Origin: Candidatus Kapaibacterium sp.
GTDB lineage: Bacteria > Bacteroidota > Ignavibacteria > Kapaibacteriales > Kapaibacteriaceae
Direction of reading: 5' to 3'
DNA length: 64,000 bases
NCBI GenBank assembly: GCA_030833725.1
Contig: JAURGP010000002.1
Span: forward strand, 34,261-98,260
Part shown: piece by piece, positions 63,201-64,000 of the stretch
How the letters are laid out: each line of letters starts with the position of its first letter
Position numbering within the stretch: the stretch's first letter is position 1
Notes under the pieces: generated by a model
Seen by the model: only the letters and a program-made list of their open reading frames with translations
Database searches by the model: none
What the model was told of the DNA's origin: nothing
Program-made: the position numbers and the translations under genes

Positions 63201-64000
63201 AGTGATTGAACCCGCTGGTTCTTGGTCGATTACGCCAGAGTCCATCGAAAGCCCTGTGGCTGACACACAACGTATCGTTGTAAGCAACAACGCTATCTCC
63301 GGATCACCGGTAAATGGTAAGCTTACGATCGTAGTTGTAGTAACTGATGCTGCTGGTGCTGCTGACACGCTGTCGTACGAAATCGCTGTTTCCTCGGAAA
63401 CGCGCTTCACCGCCGACATCCGCGTACAGAATAACCTTGGTGCCTTCGACATTCTCACGTTTGGTGTAGGGGGCTCGGATCCAGCTACGCGTGGTGATGG
63501 CACGGATGCTACGGCTCCATTCGGCAAGCTCGACTCGAACTATTGCGAATTCGAACTGCCACCAGTTCCGTACGTAGACGTCTTCGACGCCCGTTGGACC
63601 ATTCCAAACCGTAACGGTGTAGACCGCAACATCTATCCATTCTCGACCGATCCTGGTGAGGCAATCTATCGTGCCCGCTTCCAGGCAGGTGGCGAAACGG
63701 GACAGAGCTCGGCCTACTATCCAGTATCGATCTCGTGGTGCCGCGACCGCATCCCAGCTACGGATGCTGCTAACCCCGGATCGTACTACATCCGTGACGA
63801 CATCTCGAACGGTGCCATCTTCTCGTACAACATGAAGACTGGTGAAGGTCGTTCGGCTGCTGACGTGATTCACAAGACCGATGGTTCGTGCGATACGATC
63901 ATCATCAGCCGCGACGCTCTCAAAGGCTTCATCATCGTGTATGACTTCACAACAGATGTTGCTGATGACAACGCGACGATGACGAACATGCTGGCGATCA
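57277..64000 (+). CDS. Giant secreted Pmp-like beta-helix surface protein, C-terminus outside window
   Basis: The frame runs from ATG 57277 (GGAGG five bases before) to the right edge, giving 2,241 residues. The signal peptide ends VAQA before Gln. Residues about 280-830 hold roughly ten GGA[IVL] repeats, often paired with F-x-N-N (FTNNTSGRGGAIY, FRNNMAVASGGAIH, DFSNNEAGYYGGAVAV), the pattern of chlamydial polymorphic outer-membrane protein beta-helices. A part around residues 1,870-1,930 (PEWLKINSKSGLLYGTPRVTDV) resembles cadherin-like putative-Ig domains. Tyr, Asn and Thr are frequent. A type IX sorting tail would be expected beyond the window. It is probably a surface adhesin or coat protein. 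Confidence 0.85.
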   Translation, partial: MQRWFRLSSLLLVLTAAFSVAQAQVEVRGSLPPGEVRIFVRDSIYRISGTYTIGGTLVIEPGTRVEFMPNGRLIDSTGGRIIADGRASATYNANAVNPLVAPYTGYDDPAYFAAPGVLTGNIAAEPTIHASNYSQVFHVDMDDNNPNLQNLTPGEAIVYYAARLNMGGVISAIRLNPWFREKAGSDINVSQARITFIAGDVNNFSREWGHIIVLPGANAAFFRDVDFVNFRKDTTVDNEPVYLQNVSGNSFTRAQAEAANNTLISETNGSGGALTTYSVRTWLVGCTFRGNMARYNGGAIQIRQAPVDNSGALQLYPNADATYNNLPNYNPTANPFITSPWTNDPIAQNIKAIDQLYNPNYVAPLNDANRQKYDDARVAMYLGRIRQLKFYGNHTLIADVDTVLIGGIRVVSDKDAAATVFGTPGRSQKNMAAGGAVYISGRTPMLVGLGINDFQGKDTILFDGNYAENRQPATPNNGVYTMGAKGGALYVGDNTSLMVAGRYTNNHTHVPYITDSTTNATTSLASYSHGGAIYANNNAWTLYVRGGLDNNPPTHFTNNTSGRGGAIYTAYNANVKQVSPHIGGSDGIINARNQGYNIKFRNNMAVASGGAIHTERNMYVYGAGGASGSLWVYGANYGIDFSNNEAGYYGGAVAVDQPAGLPISERALRYVRAQFVENVVGNVNQNLKDNVRGGGGLYTINADLNVVKGVEFRANEAWNGNGGAVAVVTPDTLTRKRFMVTDLDEIYYNMDGVATGYMPRNDVFTFQNGSLQPDERMLTRFYDNVAAPNMDRMGSGTTQIGDINITHPGTLVRENGTGLGGALYILDSIRVRVDTFSFDRVRMQNNTAFSGSAIYSDNYDLKLAMLRSYITANKATSSIGRSDEEIEGPLVNNENAASSDLAAATIYGELVGPLPWTSYSFAANSIYNNDARFTIRLPDAQDTKGVLAGSTGIGFGGVDTLRGNYWGRTEADVTTVLPASANNSFRRTQETFFIAGNGDTHMQFVRGGAGTQQGPFESQWRLTYTPIDIYTIPDTLLMQGRIYDIFDKGTDIKTADYSKRRMAPVEDFAVGIAPNVKRFVDATQPSFNKYVKRWTRNPFDAEEYDYIAAVQREFTGNHPIGYPLFLEAHVDYSATASISNNDLREVNEQVFFVINERTGDYIRAIMHQRDALDEVYRARVELVPDSTNGADPNQRRGREGLATYGTGATLLGLLRANAIREDSAALAGRVWDGSTTNGELGGANFRLGNRPSLPTSNNGKETFYGGERFRALPVRAGDNVMVVSRTVLWKEGVNSALNGALMFTVNNQTEPPTFTGSGDTLATDATIHPEMRNRVFVTENRLYTPITAAQSRRQGGGSWFNEPVSYPADSAGNAIPSRNWMERDSIFTITAVDANGFYDPRTIMDSTWGAELSYFWRITSPNSALRYWLRDTLVRVSDGDNQAWGARGYLVLRGRPINPYIVPGGEEVEVTTKNFPPSLEIVDSLRSAGYDDEVVSRWFYTYPSYFHAEKYDNNELALGDRNPGNTNARYLQQDSVNYGWLDTTSYRFRIHVVDSMPRFLWAHKPDRFGRQYTEMLAGDTTIVLDPTTTDPNSFSNGEYIDTLRMFVTASRVGRRLTAPNAINNEEYNDPIGNQPDSIDIQFVANLTDSLRFKLDVNTDDEFEDMAAMDANRWVVQQYGAWDFRYGKTAYGFKSVAVRETPGDTTNDEVVMARPVWMANQYLRKFDASEAIDPFAEDLSTAGKINIRIAADEAMNILKASNPFNPGNPYHRDLNTDTVMTIVVNDGHGGINQLTRRVFVNVAPEILTASLPDAMEDMDYNVALLDSGRAISVYDANWGQAREFELIYGSESRDSIPVDPYFPEAGYIVFDESNKTTPEWLKINSKSGLLYGTPRVTDVPFADTTVLVTVLVEDAGGLRDIKSIPLRIEAKNHDPELFESPIISCVELGAEYSDTITVTDIDLARRQAGNEKLTFEVIEPAGSWSITPESIESPVADTQRIVVSNNAISGSPVNGKLTIVVVVTDAAGAADTLSYEIAVSSETRFTADIRVQNNLGAFDILTFGVGGSDPATRGDGTDATAPFGKLDSNYCEFELPPVPYVDVFDARWTIPNRNGVDRNIYPFSTDPGEAIYRARFQAGGETGQSSAYYPVSISWCRDRIPATDAANPGSYYIRDDISNGAIFSYNMKTGEGRSAADVIHKTDGSCDTIIISRDALKGFIIVYDFTTDVADDNATMTNMLAI
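63467..63475 (+). repeat. TAGGGGGCT word, copy in giant surface protein gene
   Basis: The only copy in the 6.7 kb of this gene. Confidence 0.8.

Noticed and set aside
195-63475. Reading TARGGGGCT as a translated Val-Gly-Gly protein motif
   Set aside because: Copies occur antisense and in other codon phases, so only a DNA-level cause fits.

Overview
The window is a gene-dense chromosomal segment (about 50 protein genes, short intergenic gaps, roughly 53% GC by eye) from a bacterium of the Bacteroidota/Chlorobi (FCB) assemblage, possibly a Kapabacteria- or Ignavibacteria-like lineage. This placement is an inference. It rests on type IX secretion-like C-terminal sorting tails, BshB1, DUF2911 and DUF2795 proteins, an alpha/beta-fused oxo-acid dehydrogenase E1, and at least ten start-proximal TAnnTTTG boxes, the -7 element of Bacteroidota promoters. 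I saw no tRNA, rRNA, CRISPR array, prophage or insertion sequence.

Layout. 1-8 kb: a sodium symporter and large PIG-L deacetylase pair, a DUF2911 protein, a cation/proton antiporter, an RmlD-like reductase and YifB. 8-16 kb: an RNase H gene whose two halves lie in different frames across an A9 run, then dut-rpiB-bshB1, a cytochrome c lipoprotein, rsmH-murF-mraY, ispD overlapping alkB, and a DUF2795 protein. 16-26 kb: a BamA/TamA-like outer-membrane protein, asparaginase-coaX-birA on the minus strand, mnmE, a GNAT, two parS sites, mnmG and serS. 26-38 kb: an iron-sulfur photolyase, dps, M42 and M16 peptidases, a minus-strand envelope cluster (beta-barrel, two lipoproteins, ankyrin protein), an MBL-fold protein, rarA, an L,D-transpeptidase and a glutaminyl cyclase. 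38-43 kb: three secreted proteins. 43-57 kb: a beta-CASP nuclease, then a short-chain acyl-CoA and amino-acid region: a split IcmF mutase with a lipoprotein gene between its halves, threonine dehydratase, a 12-repeat secreted protein, gatB, ilvE and fused E1. 57-64 kb: a secretion-helper TPR protein and the first 2,241 codons of a giant Pmp-like surface protein.

How genes work together. IlvE and the fused E1 could turn branched-chain amino acids into acyl-CoAs such as isobutyryl-CoA, which the split IcmF would isomerise to n-butyryl-CoA. All ten proteins with a convincing signal-peptidase-I signal have Gln at the predicted +1 position, and the window encodes a glutaminyl cyclase that could cap them.

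The most unexplained signal is a short DNA word, TARGGGGCT, found 19 times on both strands and in several reading frames, always inside genes, where about one copy is expected. The split IcmF and the probable frameshift-decoded RNase H are the next most unusual items.
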